Shown: piece by piece, positions 63,949-64,000 of the stretch
Layout: each line of letters opens with the position of its first letter
How positions within the stretch are numbered: the stretch's first letter is position 1
Source: Stenotrophomonas raiganjensis (SeqCode)
Lineage (GTDB): Bacteria; Pseudomonadota; Gammaproteobacteria; Xanthomonadales; Xanthomonadaceae
Direction of reading: 5' to 3'
DNA: 64,000 bases
Assembly (NCBI RefSeq): GCF_030658505.1
Contig: NZ_JAUTXR010000124.1
Location: 43,551-107,550, forward strand
Notes under the pieces: model-generated
Seen by the model: the letters and a program-made list of their open reading frames with translations, nothing else
Told to the model about the DNA's origin: nothing
The model's database searches: none
Made by a program: the position numbers and the translations under genes

Positions 63949-64000
63949 TGCCGGCCAGCGGCCGGCACTACCGTTCATCACGAGGGTAGTGCCGGCCGCT
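63949..64000. repeat. Inverted pair of SMAG-type palindromes (cut by window end)
   Basis: TGCCGGCC/GGCCGGCA (63949-63967) is followed by CTAC (63968-63971), the minus-strand form. A second plus-strand element with GTAG at 63986-63989 and the start of the same stem runs off the window. The stem matches the one at 53022-53044. Confidence 0.8.

Overview
The window is GC-rich, densely coded DNA from a gammaproteobacterium of the Xanthomonadaceae, most likely the Stenotrophomonas maltophilia complex. Three things suggest this: a DUF2782 gene, polA and an sX13-like small RNA sit side by side; there is a xanthomonadin/aryl-polyene pigment locus; and GTAG-headed palindromes (SMAG-type REP elements) recur between genes. 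No rRNA, tRNA, CRISPR array, insertion sequence or prophage gene was seen.

Layout. (1) 1-15.6 kb, plus strand: the end of a type VI secretion locus. It holds tagF, a PP2C phosphatase, a membrane Ser/Thr kinase with a C-terminal sulfatase-modifying-factor-like domain, a small SHOCT-like membrane protein, and tssA. A complete two-partner secretion pair lies between the small gene and tssA: a TpsB pore and a 2511-residue TpsA exoprotein. (2) 15.6-19.6 kb: a DUF2782 lipoprotein, polA, an sX13-like C-rich sRNA and a DUF421 membrane protein. (3) 19.6-28.0 kb, minus strand: an apparent gene string of S9 peptidase, NUDIX hydrolase, membrane protein, two members of a three-member family of 14-cysteine exported proteins, hemF, and the third family member. 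(4) 28.2-32.1 kb, plus strand: a small membrane protein, an ECF sigma factor with a coupled small membrane protein, and a cyanide-insensitive-type bd oxidase (cydAB).

(5) 32.3-49.2 kb, plus strand: an aryl-polyene/xanthomonadin-type operon whose genes mostly overlap. It encodes a KS-like chain-length factor, two acyltransferases, two ACPs, a ligase fused to a dehydratase, a glycosyltransferase, an ammonia-lyase of the HAL/PAL/TAL superfamily, a thioesterase, a LolA-like carrier, an MMPL exporter, a flavoprotein carrying the halogenase WxWxIP signature, a DUF3261 lipoprotein, two ketosynthases, a second dehydratase, a ketoreductase and a small exported protein. Together they can activate a starter acid, extend and dehydrate it on ACPs, transfer the polyene to a lipid or sugar, and move it towards the outer membrane.

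(6) 49.3-64 kb: a YcgL protein, a large membrane-anchored ankyrin protein, a CPA2 antiporter, an MgtE magnesium channel, a 34-bp perfect inverted repeat, an acyl-CoA-synthetase/GNAT protein (Pat type), a YbjQ protein, an alpha/beta hydrolase, a DkgB-like aldo/keto reductase, and an MFS exporter divergent from a LysR regulator.

The least ordinary features are the sX13-like RNA with a C-rich sequence in the loop of each of its last three hairpins, the paralogous 14-cysteine secreted proteins split by hemF, the repeat-built TpsA inside a T6SS locus, and the halogenase-like and ammonia-lyase genes in the pigment operon. All function calls rest on motif reading. No database search was run.
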